A DNA stretch of 64,000 nt, taken from positions 186,001 to 250,000 of the forward strand of contig CAUEEP010000922.1 in NCBI GenBank assembly GCA_958450365.1, in the 5' to 3' direction. Position numbers and translations under genes: made by a program. This document shows positions 23,181 through 37,510 of this stretch, piece by piece (position 1 is the stretch's first letter; every line of letters begins with the position of its first letter). A model generated the notes under the pieces. That model was given only the letters and a program-made list of their open reading frames with translations, searched no databases and was not told the DNA's origin. Source of the DNA: Mesorhabditis belari (lineage: Eukaryota > Nematoda > Chromadorea > Rhabditida > Rhabditidae).

Positions 23181-25210
23181 TAATTTAGCTTTTTGTGCCT
23201 TGCTTTGCAATCGATTAAAAACATTAAGATTTACTTGCTATTTCTGTACAAAAAATTTCGAAATTCTTCTCCTTTCCACCTATCGAAAATTTTGAAATCA
23301 TTCTTAAATACTACAGCTGCTCATTTTTGCTTTGTTTTGTGAGGAACACACTGTTTATTAGCTTAGTCCCTTTTTGGAAAAAGACAGAATTTCTGATCGT
23401 TTTCCCTTCTTTTCCATTGTTTCAAAATGATGAATAGAGTGTTGCGATTTTTTTTTTGCGATCTCCCCTTTTTCGTTCTTTTTTGAATTTTTTTTGGTTT
23501 AGTTTCGATAAAATAAACACCGTTCCGGCTGTCATTTCGTAAGCTAACCGCTTTTGCAAACTGTACAAGAACGATTTTGAAAGAGGACTGTTAGTCTGAG
23601 AAAGAGTTTGAACTGTTTTGAAGGGATAAGAACAGCTAACTCATTGAAAGAGTTGAAGCTGTAAAGAACTCCCTCAACATTTTCAATTACAAAAAGCTTT
23701 AACTTTGGCTTAAGTTCTTCAAAAGTAATGCAAACTATTTCTAATTGTAAGCAAATCCAGGTCTACCCTATAGTTCTTTCTCTTTCTTCAACCAAATACT
23801 TGTTATTGTGGATATTCATTTCACTGTCTCTCTCCCAAACATTCTCATAGCAATGCGAAAAACTTCATGATATGGGTCGGAAATTAAAGGAGAAATTCTA
23901 GGATCCATTCCATGGTATTCCTTGAAAAAAAAGAGGAAAATTGCCTTCTTTTCTTTCTTTTTTTCCTGTTCTTGTTATTCTTCCCGATTCCACATCCATT
24001 GCTTTTTTTCTTCACTGAATACCGTCTGTCTATCCACATTTGAATTGACCAGTCGAGGTCAAAACTTGCTTTCAATAACATATAGTTGATGTCGGATTTA
24101 TTGGACATGCTCGGAAATTTTATCCAAAGTTTGAGCACCAGCAAGAAGTGTTGTACCTTAGCAACCGCAATACCCTGGTAAAAATTGTATTTTGTTTCAA
24201 AGTTTGTCGATTTTGTAGTTCCAGACATTTCACACTATATTGAGCCAATTTTTAAGTGGTTCTCGATCTCAAAAAAACGTTCTTGTATTCTGTTTTTCTT
24301 GTTTTGTTTGATCGACGAAAAACGGTGGTCACATGAGTGTTCCCCCATATTTTTTTTCCACTCTTTGGATCGGCACTTTTTCACTTGATGGCTTCTTTTT
24401 GCCTCTTTTCTTTTTCTTCGGATTGGCGCCGGTTGGCCGTTCTTTCGAACACACGCAATGGCAAAAAACTGAGAGGTTCATTTTTCTCGCAAATTACACA
24501 CAATTTCTCCCTTATTTTTTTCTTGATCTTCTCATTTTTTAAACTGTCTTTTCTGGTTTACAGCTGATAGGGAAAGAGAAAAGAAAAAAGGAAAAAAGGA
24601 AAAAGAGGGGATTGGTGGTGTTGCGATTTTTGGAGAACCCTATTTTTCAGATCAGATTGAAAACTCTCGATTCTTTTGGAAGCCAATGATCAGATCAAAA
24701 GATTACTCAAAGAAGTGTTTATTACAACAAGAAATCAAACTGAGACATGGCTTGGTGTGATTGACAGTTGAAAGAGAAAGGATCAAGGCAGCATTTGTAA
24801 TTGAGATTTTTATTACAGTTAGTAGTATGCAGGTTATACTTTGAAATCATAGATGATTAGACAAGCTATTTATTTGGTTTCCTGAAACTGTTCGAACACA
24901 CCACAGTATATAGAGAAAAACACAGCATATTAGCTTACATTTGAGTTATCCCCCAATCTCTACTCTGTTTTTCAAATTTCAGATCTTTGAGGATCAAACT
25001 GAATATCGGCAGGAGACTAGAACTAGGCAAAGTTACATCAAAATTGGTTTCGCAGCTTTTCAGTTATTAAATCGTTTCAAGCTGTGTCGAACAAATGGAA
25101 TCAATGAAATGAGACTTTCTATTTCCAATTCACAATCTATCACAAGAACTCTGGTTTCTGAACCCTAAACTTAATCCATAGAAAGCTATGCGAGAAATAG
25201 AATGAAATTC

Positions 25211-25247
25211 AAATCAATCAATCAATCAAATCAAATCAAATCAAATT
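25211..25247. repeat. CAAT/CAAAT microsatellite
   Basis: Tandem CAAT units pass into CAAAT units. Simple repeat only. Confidence 0.8.
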
Positions 25248-28200
25248 AGACAAATTTATAAAATCCCGCTTGTTTTGAGTTAGTTGAGCAGCCAAAAAAT
25301 TTCAGACTTTTCTTTCATGAATTTACGAGTGCTTTCAAAAGCAAGTGAGAGGTTTTTCGAAAATGCATATACTCACTCAAGATTTGGAATTGATGTTAAG
25401 AAATCTAGGCCATCTTCAGCTCTTCAAATTTATTTGAGCATTGTGTATATCTATTCTATCTAGAGCAAAGTGTCTATCTATTCTTTCGAAATCTAACTGT
25501 TAATGATATTCTACGTGAGATTTTTAGTCTAAAATATCTAGTCTAGACGTGTCTAATCATTTACATAAGATAGGGATGATGCCTATTGTCAATGGGAACA
25601 TGAATACATTGATGGGGCGATGAATCTCTTTCTGGGGAGACTCTCTTTCTTTTAGGGAATCCTTGTACCCTTTGGACAAACTTTGGAGAGTTTGTTGGTG
25701 AAATTGTGACGAAAATCTGGTTAGAGATAAGAAAATGCAAAATTAAACAGGCTTGAGCTACAATATGCTTCAATTTTGTCTGACTTGCAGTTTAGTTCTG
25801 ACTTGTACTTAAATCGGCTAACGATACGATATGTTATTTCTTTTGATAGTCAATTCTACGTGACAACACTCGTGTTTTTTCGATTTTCCGATGATTAGAA
25901 GATAGATAAGCGATGATCTACAAAGACAAATAATAGAAAAAAATCGCTAGAAATTAAGAGACGTTTATTCATTTGTGATGATCGGAGTGAGCTGCAATGC
26001 AAAAAATAAAAGAATGCGATGAAAACCTCAGTTAAGCTTGAATAACTGATGATTAGTTAGCAATTGGCATGATCTTCCCATACTTTTTGCTTTTACTATT
26101 TCTCTTAAAAGCAAAATTCCTTTATTGGATCTTTCCCTTTTTTGCCTTGATTGAAAGAACACGGCCACATTTTCGGGATTCCGTTTTGCCCATTCTTTAT
26201 GTGATTTAAGGCTAGTCTTGCTTGCCAATAAAACATTTTTTTGCATCGTTTCTGTTTTTTTCAAAAATCAAAATTCAACTGATTAAAATGGCTGATTGGC
26301 AGCTTAAATACTAAACCTTTCAATTCATTACACTTACAATCATTGATTTTTGTTGCGAACTCTTTTCTTTTCCATCACAACACCATCATTCTTCCTGTTT
26401 TTTAGACAACCGGGTGATCATGTAAAAAGTGACAAGTCAGTCATTGATTCTCGAGAGAAAATTCCATTGCCAATCAAATGAAAAGCAAAAATCTTGTCTA
26501 TTTTTCAGTTCAGAGATCACATTTTACACAAAGAAGAAAAATCTCGAAAATTGCACGTGAAAATGATCGTGGTTTGGCTCGGATTTACATGAGAAATTTG
26601 ATTTCGCTTGCTGTGTATTGGGGGTGATATTACGATGATTTTTGAACAACTAGAATGTACTTTAAAACTGTGAGGCTGTGAAAAAAACTGTTTCCAAAAT
26701 CTAAGGGGAGACCCTTCTAACTGTCGCATGTTTTCTTCATTTTCCCTTACCGTACCCGGCGACTTTTTCCTTCTTCACTAAACTCAGTATTGAGTGTTTA
26801 TCGCTGAAAATTAACGATGGTTCGAAGGTTCCCATCGGAAAAAAAAACCCCTCCGAATTTTCCATTCCAACAAACAAAGACCCATTTGTGAGAGTTTTTC
26901 CTTTGGCATTCGACCACAAGATTTTTTTGGCTGTCACTTGTTTTTGCAGAAGCTTCTCTTCCCCTCTTTTCTATTTTTTTTATTTTTACATTCCAAAGAT
27001 CTCCCGCACTTCTTCATCTCTTTTCCACATCCGAACGCCCCATAAACAACCCTCTTTTCAGTGCTTTCATCTTGCTATCTTTCATAAACAACTTTTTTTT
27101 GCGTTCCTTTTTAAATCCTAGATTCTCTTTGTTTTTTCTTGTTGTTTTTCAGGACTGAAAGCGTTTTTGCTAATTTCTTTATGTTGCGTTAAGCAGAATC
27201 TCGAGAAATTCAAGAAACGGTGTTTTTATTCTAGCAACAATGAAAGCAATTTACAGAATTCCCAACAACTTTTCATATAAAAAGCACGTTTCTGAATGGA
27301 TAAACAGTGTTGCCATTTTGAATCCTTTTGTCGATTCTCAATTCAATACTTTAAGGCATCAGGTGAACGGGTCAAAAAAAGAGTGAAGGTTGATGAGTGT
27401 GTTTGTTCCTGTCAATAAAGGGTAAAGGGGCCAAAGAAAGGACACGTTCAATGGATATTCAAGAAGGGACAGAGTAGGGCAATGAGAAAAGGAGAAGGAC
27501 ACTGAATAAAGCTGAAAGGGAAAAGAAATGGAACAAGGGGCAGGACAGACCTTGTTTTCCTCACGTACACCAATTATGTGTCCCATTTTTTTGCTTGTGG
27601 ATTCTTTGCGATTAAATGTGAATCTGTTACTCTGAAGCCGTTCCATTGATCTTGTAATCTGAAGCCGTTCCACTGATATCTTTTAGAGTCAAGAAGAAAA
27701 GAGAGCAATCAAAAAGAGAAAAAGTCTATGTTCTGTGCCAAAGTAAACGTTCCTCAGCTCTGCCAGATCTTTTTTTCTTTTCCTTCAAACGTTTTTTCTT
27801 CCGATCTCGATTTCTCTTCAGTTTTTTTGTGTGGTCAGACATTTTTTGGCAAAGTGCAAACCACTCAGCGTCCATTCCATTCCATTCTCTCTCTTTTTTT
27901 TTTTCTTCAAAACCATCGTTATTTTCTTTCTTCTCCGTTCCTAAACAATTCTCGTTAAGAAAAACTTTTTTGACTCTTAATCTACTATATTGGATGCTTA
28001 TTTTTTTCATCACTCAGGTTTTTTTTGTTCTTATAAGATGTTAACAAGCTTTAACACTAATCTCTCAATATTTTGAGATATGGCCAAGGCATTCGTATGG
28101 CCAAGGCATTCTTTCCCATCACAATTTGTTTCCCACGAATGCACTGAAAAATTTCCTGTTTTTTTTACAATGACACGTGAACTTTCGATAAATTTTTGGT

Positions 28201-28733
28201 CCCCTTGTTTTCTATAGAATTTTTTTTTGTTGGTGTTCATTTTTCTTCGTTAAAAAGTGAGTGAGTTTTTGGCGGGAGAATGAACAGAAAAAGGGAAATC
28301 TTTTCATTTCCGAACTCTTCACACACTCACTTTTTTGTGTCTTTTTTTGGGAGAAAGGCGAAAGTGGCAAGAATTCTGTTTTTTCTAGATTGAAATCTAA
28401 AACATTGTCTACATTTTGGCAAAATATTCGAGCAAAAAAGAAAGAGGGGAAATGTGAAAAAAAAGAGGAAGAAAGAGGCAGCAATTCGTGTTACAATTGC
28501 AACAAAACGCTAGTTATTTTTGCAAATCCTAAATTGTTGATTTAGTTATCTAGCTGTACATACATACTGTTTCACTTTTTATCTCCCCAATCTCAATCTT
28601 CGCCCCTTCTGAATGTTCAATTTGTCCCCATTTTTTTTGCTTAAAACCCTCTTTTGGGAATCTTTTTTTTTCTTTTCACCGAAATTTCTCATGCAAACCC
28701 TTCTCCTCCTCAAAAAGGCATTCACACGACAAG

Positions 28734-28818
28734 CCCTCCTCTTTCCTTTTCTTTCCTTTTCTTTCCTTTTCTTTTCTTTCCTTCTCTTTTCTTCCCTCCT
28801 CTTCCCTTCTCTTTTTTC
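28734..28818. repeat. 85-nt pure polypyrimidine tract
   Basis: An unbroken run of C and T, mainly CTTTCCTTTT units. Mirror-like homopyrimidine tracts of this kind can adopt triplex DNA. It lies in the gene-poor region. Confidence 0.8.
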
Positions 28819-29443
28819 GACCAAAGACCCACAAAAACGCGTTGTTATTTTCCTCATTTCTCCTCAGATTTCTCTTTTTGTTTATCCCTGAAAACATCAT
28901 TTATTTTGAGCTCAGTCGATTCATCGCATGCCCCCAAAGCATAGGCAAACCGGGAATGTTGCGAATTTTTATCGCAGCGCTCAAATTTTATGGAGACATT
29001 TTGAGGGGAGGAGAGGGGGAGGGAAAGGAAGGGAGCGGAGCTGGGCACGTCCTCCGAACGGTTCTTTTCATGGTTTTTTTTGGATGTAAAAATGAGATTT
29101 TTATAAAAGTCGGAAACCTCATTAAATAGGCTATTTGATGAAAGCTTTTATTTCAGTCTAGCTTCAACGAAAACTTTCTGGTACACGTGTTAGACAGCTT
29201 ACAGTAACTGCTGCGGTGTGCTAACTGTGCTAACGTAAGCTGAATTTGGTTAAAGCTTATTAGGGTTTGTTTAAAATTTCATATTTCAACGTGAATACTA
29301 TGTAAAAAGTAGCATTGCATTTTGTCATTCTTCTTACTGCAATTTCGGTTCATTTTTGTAACCTGTTATAGATCCAACGGGAAATTAGCAATTTCAATCT
29401 CTTTTATCCATTCCCATTTTCTCTTTTCTCAAATCTACCACAG

Positions 29444-29679
29444 GGACAATTGTGTTATGTGTGATCATTTCCATCCTGTCCATCTATACGATTAAATTCT
29501 TTCGCTTTCAATCAGATCCCCATCAAGCAGCCATTTATCGAAGAGAGAGTGGAAAAATATGGGAAGCAAAAAAAGACGATCGTTTATTTCGAGAACGTTG
29601 CCACTCTGTCTCTAGATCAAAAAAAAAGATCCCCACTTTTCTTCCAATTCTTTTAGAAAATGGCAACCGGCTGACTTGA
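29444..29679 (+). other. candidate terminal exon with membrane segment
   Basis: After an acceptor-like CTACCACAG a frame reads a hydrophobic segment (VLCVIISILSIYTI), then a basic tail (RFQSDPHQAAIYRRESGKI, KKDDRLFRERCHS) to a stop. This would fit the last exon of a single-pass membrane protein. No upstream exon was found, so the call is weak. Confidence 0.25.
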
Positions 29680-32077
29680 CTGATCTAAAAATGAGAAGAA
29701 AATCGAGTAGAAAGTTGCGAAAAGAGATTTGGCACACCACGAACAACTGTTCCCCTTTCTTTTTCTTTTCATTCTCATCAGATCATTTCCGTTTCCCCTC
29801 GACTTTTCTCAGTCTTTCCCCTTTCAAATGGCCACTTGTCTAAAAGTAAAACGGGTGATCGGTCTAGTCCTTTCCCCTCTCTTGATCTCATCTTTTGTCT
29901 GTTACGAGCAACCAATTCCCTCTCTTTTGATCTGATCTCCACTCTTTCGTAAAGAAAATGTTGCCTCTTATTGACTAAAGATTTCTCCTCGCTTAGTGCA
30001 ATCAAATTTTGTATTATATCTTTTATATCTAAATCTACCGTTCTATTTTGAACTTCATTGAATCCATTTTACTGTTGTTTAGATCAGTGGAACGGCTTAA
30101 ATGGAGGATTTCTATGCCTTGTGATTCTTCCATTTCATGTATTTCCCTCATTAACTTTTCTCATATTTGATTCAAAATGTCTTTCTCTTTTGAGATACTT
30201 ATTCATTTTGATGGATTTTGATGGATTCATCCCTTAAAATCGGCTTCTTTTTAAAAAGTGATGGCTGCTCACCCGAGAATTCACCAAAAAAGAGAAAAGA
30301 AGAGCACAACCACTAATTACTTTTTCCCTTCAACACCCTTTACTCAAAAGTAACACAAGAAAGTTGGTTGAAGACCGATTATTTCAAATGTTATCAAATG
30401 CTTGACTTTATCTTCAAGAGTAATGAGCGATTTTAGTGGCATTTGGGTTGCTTGAAGAGTCAAAATTGAGATCAAGTGGTGGGTTGAGTGTGCCAAATAT
30501 AGGAGGTATTTCAGGGTAAAAGGGATATTTGCCCAAATGCTTTCTCCACCCACATTCATTTCTATTCCATTCTTCGTTTATTTACAACAGATACATTTTT
30601 ACTGTTGAAGCTGTGAATGACGTCAATAGCTTTTGATATATTTAATGAGTTTTGGAGATGGGAATGTTTTTTACTAGAAACCAAAATTTGTAGCTAAGCT
30701 AGATTAAAAGTCTCAAAAGCTATAGTTTTGATCTTTCGATTAGGTATTCGATTACTGTATGCTATAGATGTGTAACCAAATTTCCGTTATGTCCAAATGT
30801 TGAAGGTTATGTTCTCTCTTCATCTCTTTTATCTTTTCTCACAAATCCAGTGCCTATTTGCTCAAACGGTTTCTCTTTTTGTCCTTTTTGAGTAAAGGAT
30901 TGGTCACATTCAAATCCATTCGTTTGAATAATACAAATACCGATCGGATCTCTTTCTTTTTTTTCTAAATCTCTCTTGAAAAAGGGATTCTTTCAAGTGG
31001 GTCTCCTGTCCTAATAGGACATCTATTTTCCCTTTTCCTTTCACCGATTCGATCCGAATCGGTCCATCGAAAAAAGGGGATTTCTTTGTGGACTCACCTG
31101 TTGCTCCCTCTTAATTTCTTTTTCGCATGCAAATTGTATCAATCATTGTTGCTGAGGCTAAATTTACAACCGTTCATTAAACCGACTTCAATGCATAAAA
31201 TAGCTCATTGTTTATTAACCAAACTCCATCAGCAATATGCTTGATGTCGCTTTTTATAGGTTCCTTCAATCCAAGGTTTATAGGTTTCTTCAATCTCAAT
31301 TCAATCTAAATTAAAACGTAAAACTTATTGTGAAACAGTGTTTGTGTAAAACAAATTTGTTCTCTTTTCAAGTTTTGATCACAATTCATTGCATCATGAA
31401 ATTTTTTTCCACAGATGATTCATCATTATTCGTGTTTCATGAAATATTGTTCCACCTCAGCAATTTCTCTCATTGATTTCTGATCTTGAAAACAATTTTT
31501 CTGTACTAATTCTTTCCTTTTGTTCCGCTTGTTCCCAATCCATTCAAATGCTATCATTTCCTCTTTTTTATTCACCTGGAAGCACCGGAATTTTGTGGAG
31601 ATAATTTCTTTCCCTCCAAACTCCAACCATTTGGTTCTGTTTTTCAAATTTTCTATTATTTTCGTCAAAATTTTTCTGTTTTCGCCGTTCTCTTGATCGT
31701 TTTTCGAGTGGGGGCAAATCAGCTGTTTCGTCCCTTCAAAAAAAGTAGTTGTGCCTTTTCTGTGATTTGTTTTCGGGAATGCTTTGTCCATTTCATCATT
31801 ACAGATATTTCAAAAAGTTAGTCACCATTTTTCGTAAAAGAAACACTGAAATCGATTGTGAGTTTTCTGAAGTTTAATGCTATAAAGCTTTTTATGTGTT
31901 TTAATGTTTTGTCAAGCTTTATTTTTTTGTGAAACTTTATGTTTACTTTATGTTTATGTCAAGTAACTAAACAAGTAACAAAACTAATTTTCAACTGAAA
32001 TCTTTGCTTTGCTTTGCAGCTTTGCACTATTCCCTGAACGATTTAACATGACAAATAATAATTCGAAATTTTGTAAC

Positions 32078-32897
32078 CTTGCCGCAAGAATTTGTTTAGC
32101 TGTTTTGCGGTGAACGTTTTCTGTCCAAATTTCATTTTGACGAAATGTCCACAAAACGAACGGTTCTTCTTTTTTTCGGGAAAGAGATTTCAATAGATAA
32201 AATGGAGCTTTGCAGAATTTCATGTTCACAAAATTTGCTGTTGATTTTGAGAATTTGAAAATGGAAATCCTATTCATGAAACGAAGCTTTCATCAACAGC
32301 TAAAATTTCATTTCACAAACGCAGTTTCATTTCACATTTTTTATAGTGTCTGGGTTTATCTCCTCTTCATTTCAATATTTAACTCTTGAAAATCGATATT
32401 ATGTCGATAATAAATAAAAATTAGCATATCTATTGTAAGCGGTATGCGAAAAAGTGTCTGAACTGGCACAAGGGTCCTTACTAGCTGCGCTGTAGATACT
32501 TTTCAATAAAAAACAAACGAACATCGTACTTTTTTGCTCAAAATCAGCTGTTTGTTTGCTTTAGAATCAGTTAAAATCTGGATGAAATCAGTAAAAGAAA
32601 ATGGGCAAAGAAAAGCTCTGATAAAAGTGCACTTTCGAAAGCGGGTTTTCTCTTTTCAATGAACGCGAAAAATGCTCAAAAATTTTTACCTGGTTGTGCC
32701 CAATCTGATAAAACATTCTCATATTTTTCTGAAATTTTTAATGAAATATGTACTGGCTCGAATTTGAAATAAATTAAATCCCGCTGATTCTGTAAATGAA
32801 AACTATAGTCTTTTCCAAATCTTTGATCCTCTAACATTGCCAAGTCGATAAAAACTTCTCCAACTATTCGATGAGCATCCCATTTGGTCACCAATTG
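32078..32897 (-). other. candidate two-exon gene fragment, unknown
   Basis: Two minus-strand frames join in phase: one reading down to 32690 (IVGEVFIDLAMLEDQRFGKD, FKFEPVHISLKISEKYEN, SDWAQP) with donor GTAAAA, and 32237-32078 (FVNMKFCKAPFYLLKSL, EPFVLWTFRQNEIWTENV) with acceptor ATCAACAG and donor GTTACA. Residue composition looks protein-like. A further frame at 31426-31791 on the same strand could belong. No family was recognised, and start and end are missing. Confidence 0.3.
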
Positions 32898-35800
32898 GCA
32901 TATGTTTCAGTTCAATAAATCTCTTTAATAGTTTTGTAAGCATAAAAGCAGCAAAGCATAAGCTTTTGTAAGCATAAAAGAGTTCTTTATTTAATCAGTT
33001 TTCTGTTTTGAAAACAAAATGCTTTCAAGTTTAACTAAACAGACGGTGATGACCATTTTTCAACAAAATCCCAACAAAATAAAATCGATTTTTGTGTAAA
33101 ATCGGATAAAGTGAAGTATTACATCATTTTCACTTTTCTATCACCGCAGAGCTTTAGTTATGATTCACTCAAATCATTCATCCATCAATCTCTATCTTCT
33201 CTTCATTTTCATTTGGTAGACCATTGAGATTTTAGTGTCCCAACAACCCATTTTCTCTTTTTTTCTTCTCTTCACACAACAGATTGTCTTTCATCAATTA
33301 AGATTTCATTGAATTCTTGGTGTTCTTTGGGATGTGTTACTTGAGGGAATCCTTCCCATTCTTTTCCCATCTTTTCCGGTCCTTTTTTCGACTCAATTTT
33401 CCTTTCCATCTGGATATTCTCTTTTCTTTCTTTTTGACAGACATGGGTCAGTTGGCCATTTCTTTCTCTAAGCCACCTTTTTCTCTTAACTTTTCCCTTT
33501 TTTCGTCTCAATTACAATCATTTTCGAACAATTGTTTCATAGCCGGTGGTCCACTCTGGGGAAATGGGAAAAGAAAATGAGAATTGCCTCAAATTCGAAA
33601 TTCACTTTTTTAAATAAAGATCAAGCTATTTTTAGACGAATTTTTTTATAAATTTTTACACCATTTTTGCAGTTACTCCTTTTTTATTGTCTCTTTGAAA
33701 TATTGTTTCTCTTTTATTGTTGAGTTTTTGGAGCTGACAAAGCTGTCTTTTTCAAAAAAAATCCCCAAGGAGAACGCCTGGTTCCAATCAACTTTTTGTG
33801 TTTTTTCTCTCGATTTCCTTCACAATCTTTCAGTCTTCGAAATCTGAAAGAAAACGGGGCTAAGGAATGAAATTGAAGGAATTTGTGGTGGAGGGGTGAA
33901 TCACACGAAAGTCCACAAGAAAAATCGGCCAAAAAACGGAAATTGAGAGAAACAAAACAAAAATTGAACGGCTTGTTCATAATTGGGGAATTTTTTTAAA
34001 GCTTTCAGCCTATTCAACGGGAATATTTTGAATGAACCCATATAGAAATTGTCAATAACTCGAAAGCAAAGACATTCCCTAGTCTCTCGGTGGCTTACAG
34101 TTAGAAATCTTTACCAATTTTGTTTCCCTTTTCAAGAATTCATCCTGAAACCAATATTCTCTCCCCTAAAAGCTTTACCATGATTTCTCTTGCTTCACAA
34201 AGCTCCTACTTGTTTTCCCTCCCCAATTATTATTCCCGATCACCACCTATTCTCTTTCAAATCTCTTTCAATCACACACTGGTTGTTCTATTTTTACTTT
34301 CCCCATCATTGTCTATTCCATCCTTTTTCTTTTCTTTTACATTCAGCAAGTTCTTGTGATCACTTTTTGTGTCTACAGCTTAAAGAGAATCCTTATGTCC
34401 ATCCATCCATTCTCTTCATCCAATCTCTTTCTTTTCTTTTTGACTCTAAAAAGTCCCGAGTCATTTCTTTTCTCTTTTACTCTAAAAGCTATAAACTTGA
34501 CTATTTGGATCCATATTGATGGGAAAATCTTTGCAATAGTGAAAATCCAACTATATGTACTATCTTCATTCATTTCAGCGATTTGGGTTTTTAGAAGTTT
34601 TGCCTCATCATCACATTTTTAAACCTAGATCACAAGTTGGTTTTAACTCGCGTCATTCCCTACCACAAACACCACTATTAGATGACTTTAAAGAATGTGC
34701 TTCGGATTTTTTAATCCCTTTTTCCAATTTAGTACCAGCCTCCGGTAGCACTTTTGAGCTTATTTTGTGAGAGAAATAAGGGGGGGGGAGGCGGTCGTAA
34801 AATGAGCAGTGTCTCATCCATCCGGAAAGAAGCTTTTTCCTCAATGTAGAAGCCTTGACTGATATCCGGGAAATTCTGTATGGGACGGGGGTGCCGTCTT
34901 TGAATGATAAGGAAAAGTTTTGTTGAACGAGCCGCCTGAGGGGTCAAGCTTATTATGGGAAAGATGGAGGCTGCTCCCTTTGCCTTTCCCCTTTGACAGT
35001 CGATGGGTCTTGTCTATGGGGTGATCTGATTTGATCTCTGCCTTCTGATAACGGCTATGCAAAGGCGACAGTTATCTTTATTAGTTAAGGACTTTTGAGG
35101 TCATTTAGGGAAGAAATGGTGTACTTGAAGAGTCGGGTTAAAAGGGAAGGGAGGTTCCCCCACGTAGGAAATATTTGCCCTTTTTTCTGTCTGTTGATGA
35201 GTTCAGTTTTGTGACGAAGATTAGCACTAGACACTCAAAGAGGAAAAAACACACAAGTAAACTTGTAAATGAACTTTGTTTTCAAAGAAAAGCTTAGAGT
35301 GCTTAAGAGGGTCCGCACCTAATACTATAGAGGTTCAAAACTTGATGCGTCCCGTTGAAACTCAAAGACTACTGGGCATGTACTCATTTGAGAATCCTAG
35401 AGAATCGTTTGAGAATCGAGTTTACCCATTCAAGCACATAAATACTTACCCATAAAGCTATTTTTGTGCAAAGGATCCTCGTGGAATGATCTTTCTTTCA
35501 GATGAAGGGTGTTCCTTTATCCTTTTCTTCTCTTTTCGCAACTTCTTTTTATTTCCCCCTTTTCCACCCGGTCTGGCTTGGGTGATCGGTCTTGACAAAA
35601 CTCTCGAAATGTGTTGGCCCTCCTCAAGCACTTATCAGCCGATCATCGCAAATAGAGACCTCCAAAAACCCCCATTCAGTTCGTTCATTCACTCACTCCT
35701 TGCACCCTCTCATTCACTTATTCTCCCTCTCCCTCACTACACAAACACACCGCCTAAACTCTCCGCTTTCTAATGAAATTGTTGCCACTTCTCGGGCACT

Positions 35801-37478
35801 TTTCCCAAAAAGATTTTCCTGTGTCTAAAAATTGTGGAACGGTCAATTGCGTGCTGACCACTGGGAAAGCGTTTTTCTAACTTCCTAGCTTCAAACGTTT
35901 AGCCGATAGATAGGACACACGGTTTTGTGTCCTGTTTTTCAAGGGTGATTCCCATGGGTAAACCAATGAATGCACTTTCAAATCTATCAATGATCCATGA
36001 AAAGAGGATTTTCTTTAAAGAATAAAGAACGTAAAGAGAAGATGGTCCGTATTTTCCCACCATTTCCGGTCTTTTCATTCCCCATCAATGGTTAGAACTC
36101 TTTTCAGCTAACGGTTAAATTCAAATTTCCCTTTTTGTTGTCACTTTTTGACTTGGTTTTGAACGTGAATGTTAAAAGACAATAAGAATAACAATAGAAT
36201 GAGTAATGAAAGGCAGCGATATTTCCGAGGCAACTCTAGAGAACCACGCTTTACAAAAGATGACCGGATATCCATATAGGTGCACCCAGTTCGTTCAAGT
36301 ACTCCAAAAAGGATTTGTTGAATGATATTCAGTCTTTGCAGAGGTCACTTCTACTAATCCTTTTCTCTTTTTGTACTCATTCATTTCTTTTCTCTCAAGT
36401 TCCCTTCTTTTCCTCCTCAATTTCCATATACTCCCTTCCGGGCACACTTTGATCATACTAATCCTCTCATTTTTGACCGCACTTTGCTTTTTTGAACTCT
36501 TATTTTGCTTCTAGATCACTTTATCCAATCAAAACAAGATTTCTAAAAACACTTTCCCATAAAAGTCACCATAAATTTCCTTGTCTAGCCCACGAAAAAT
36601 CCCGAAAATGGATATCCTTGCGATTTTTGCAAGCATTCCAATTGTGAAATCTTTTACGGAAAGGGTAACTAAACGAGAAAAAAGACAAGTGGGTGATGCC
36701 ACCTTCAATTACTGTCAGCAAAGTTTTTAGAGAAAAGATAAACTGTTTTTTGTTCTCTCAATTTTGAGGCAAAGAAAGAGAGATGGGGTCGATCTCCCCG
36801 ATGAGAGCCATCAATTCCCCTTTCATTCATTTCTTTTTCGTTGATCTCCGTATCATCATTCTCCTATCATTCCCATATGAGAATTCTCTTGATTTTCTCC
36901 TGAAAACGGATCATCCTTTCGCCCGTAATTTGTGTGGGTTTATGGGAAGAGACACCTAGATTAGACCACTTTTTACACCATTTTGCCTCCAAGCTTCCTG
37001 GAAACCTGATTTGCTCAAAAGTTCGAGATGTTGCTCATTTAGCTTGAGTCGTTAACTCATGATAACTCTCGGAAAGAAGGCTTATCAACTTTTCAAAGTT
37101 AAAGATTGAGAATGAGAAGCAAAGAAAGCTCTTTGATCGTTATTTTCGTTCTCTTTCGCTCTTCGCTCTTCGTTCGCTCTTTCATAATCACATTGTCCCT
37201 TATTAGCTGAACCAGACAATATTAGTTTCATTCTTCAAAATTTTGAAGAAATTTGACTTGTTGAAACTGCTTTCAGAAAAGCAGACCACTAGACAAAGGG
37301 ATCACCAGAAAGAGTTTTTTTGTGCTGAATTGCCTGATACTGAATTTGGTCGGGGACAAGCTCCGCCCCGTCTAGCATCTTGCTGTCTTTTGTGTTGCCC
37401 GTTTGGACGTCTTTTTTAAATTCTATTAGATGGTCAATCAGTCGATGGAAGTCGGAGAGGAGGGAAGCCAAGAAAAGG

Positions 37479-37510
37479 GAAGGAGAGGAGAGGAGAGGAG
37501 AGGAGAGGGA
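37479..37510. repeat. GGAGA microsatellite
   Basis: Tandem GGAGA units within a purine-rich patch. It gives rise to a long spurious minus-strand frame. Confidence 0.8.
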
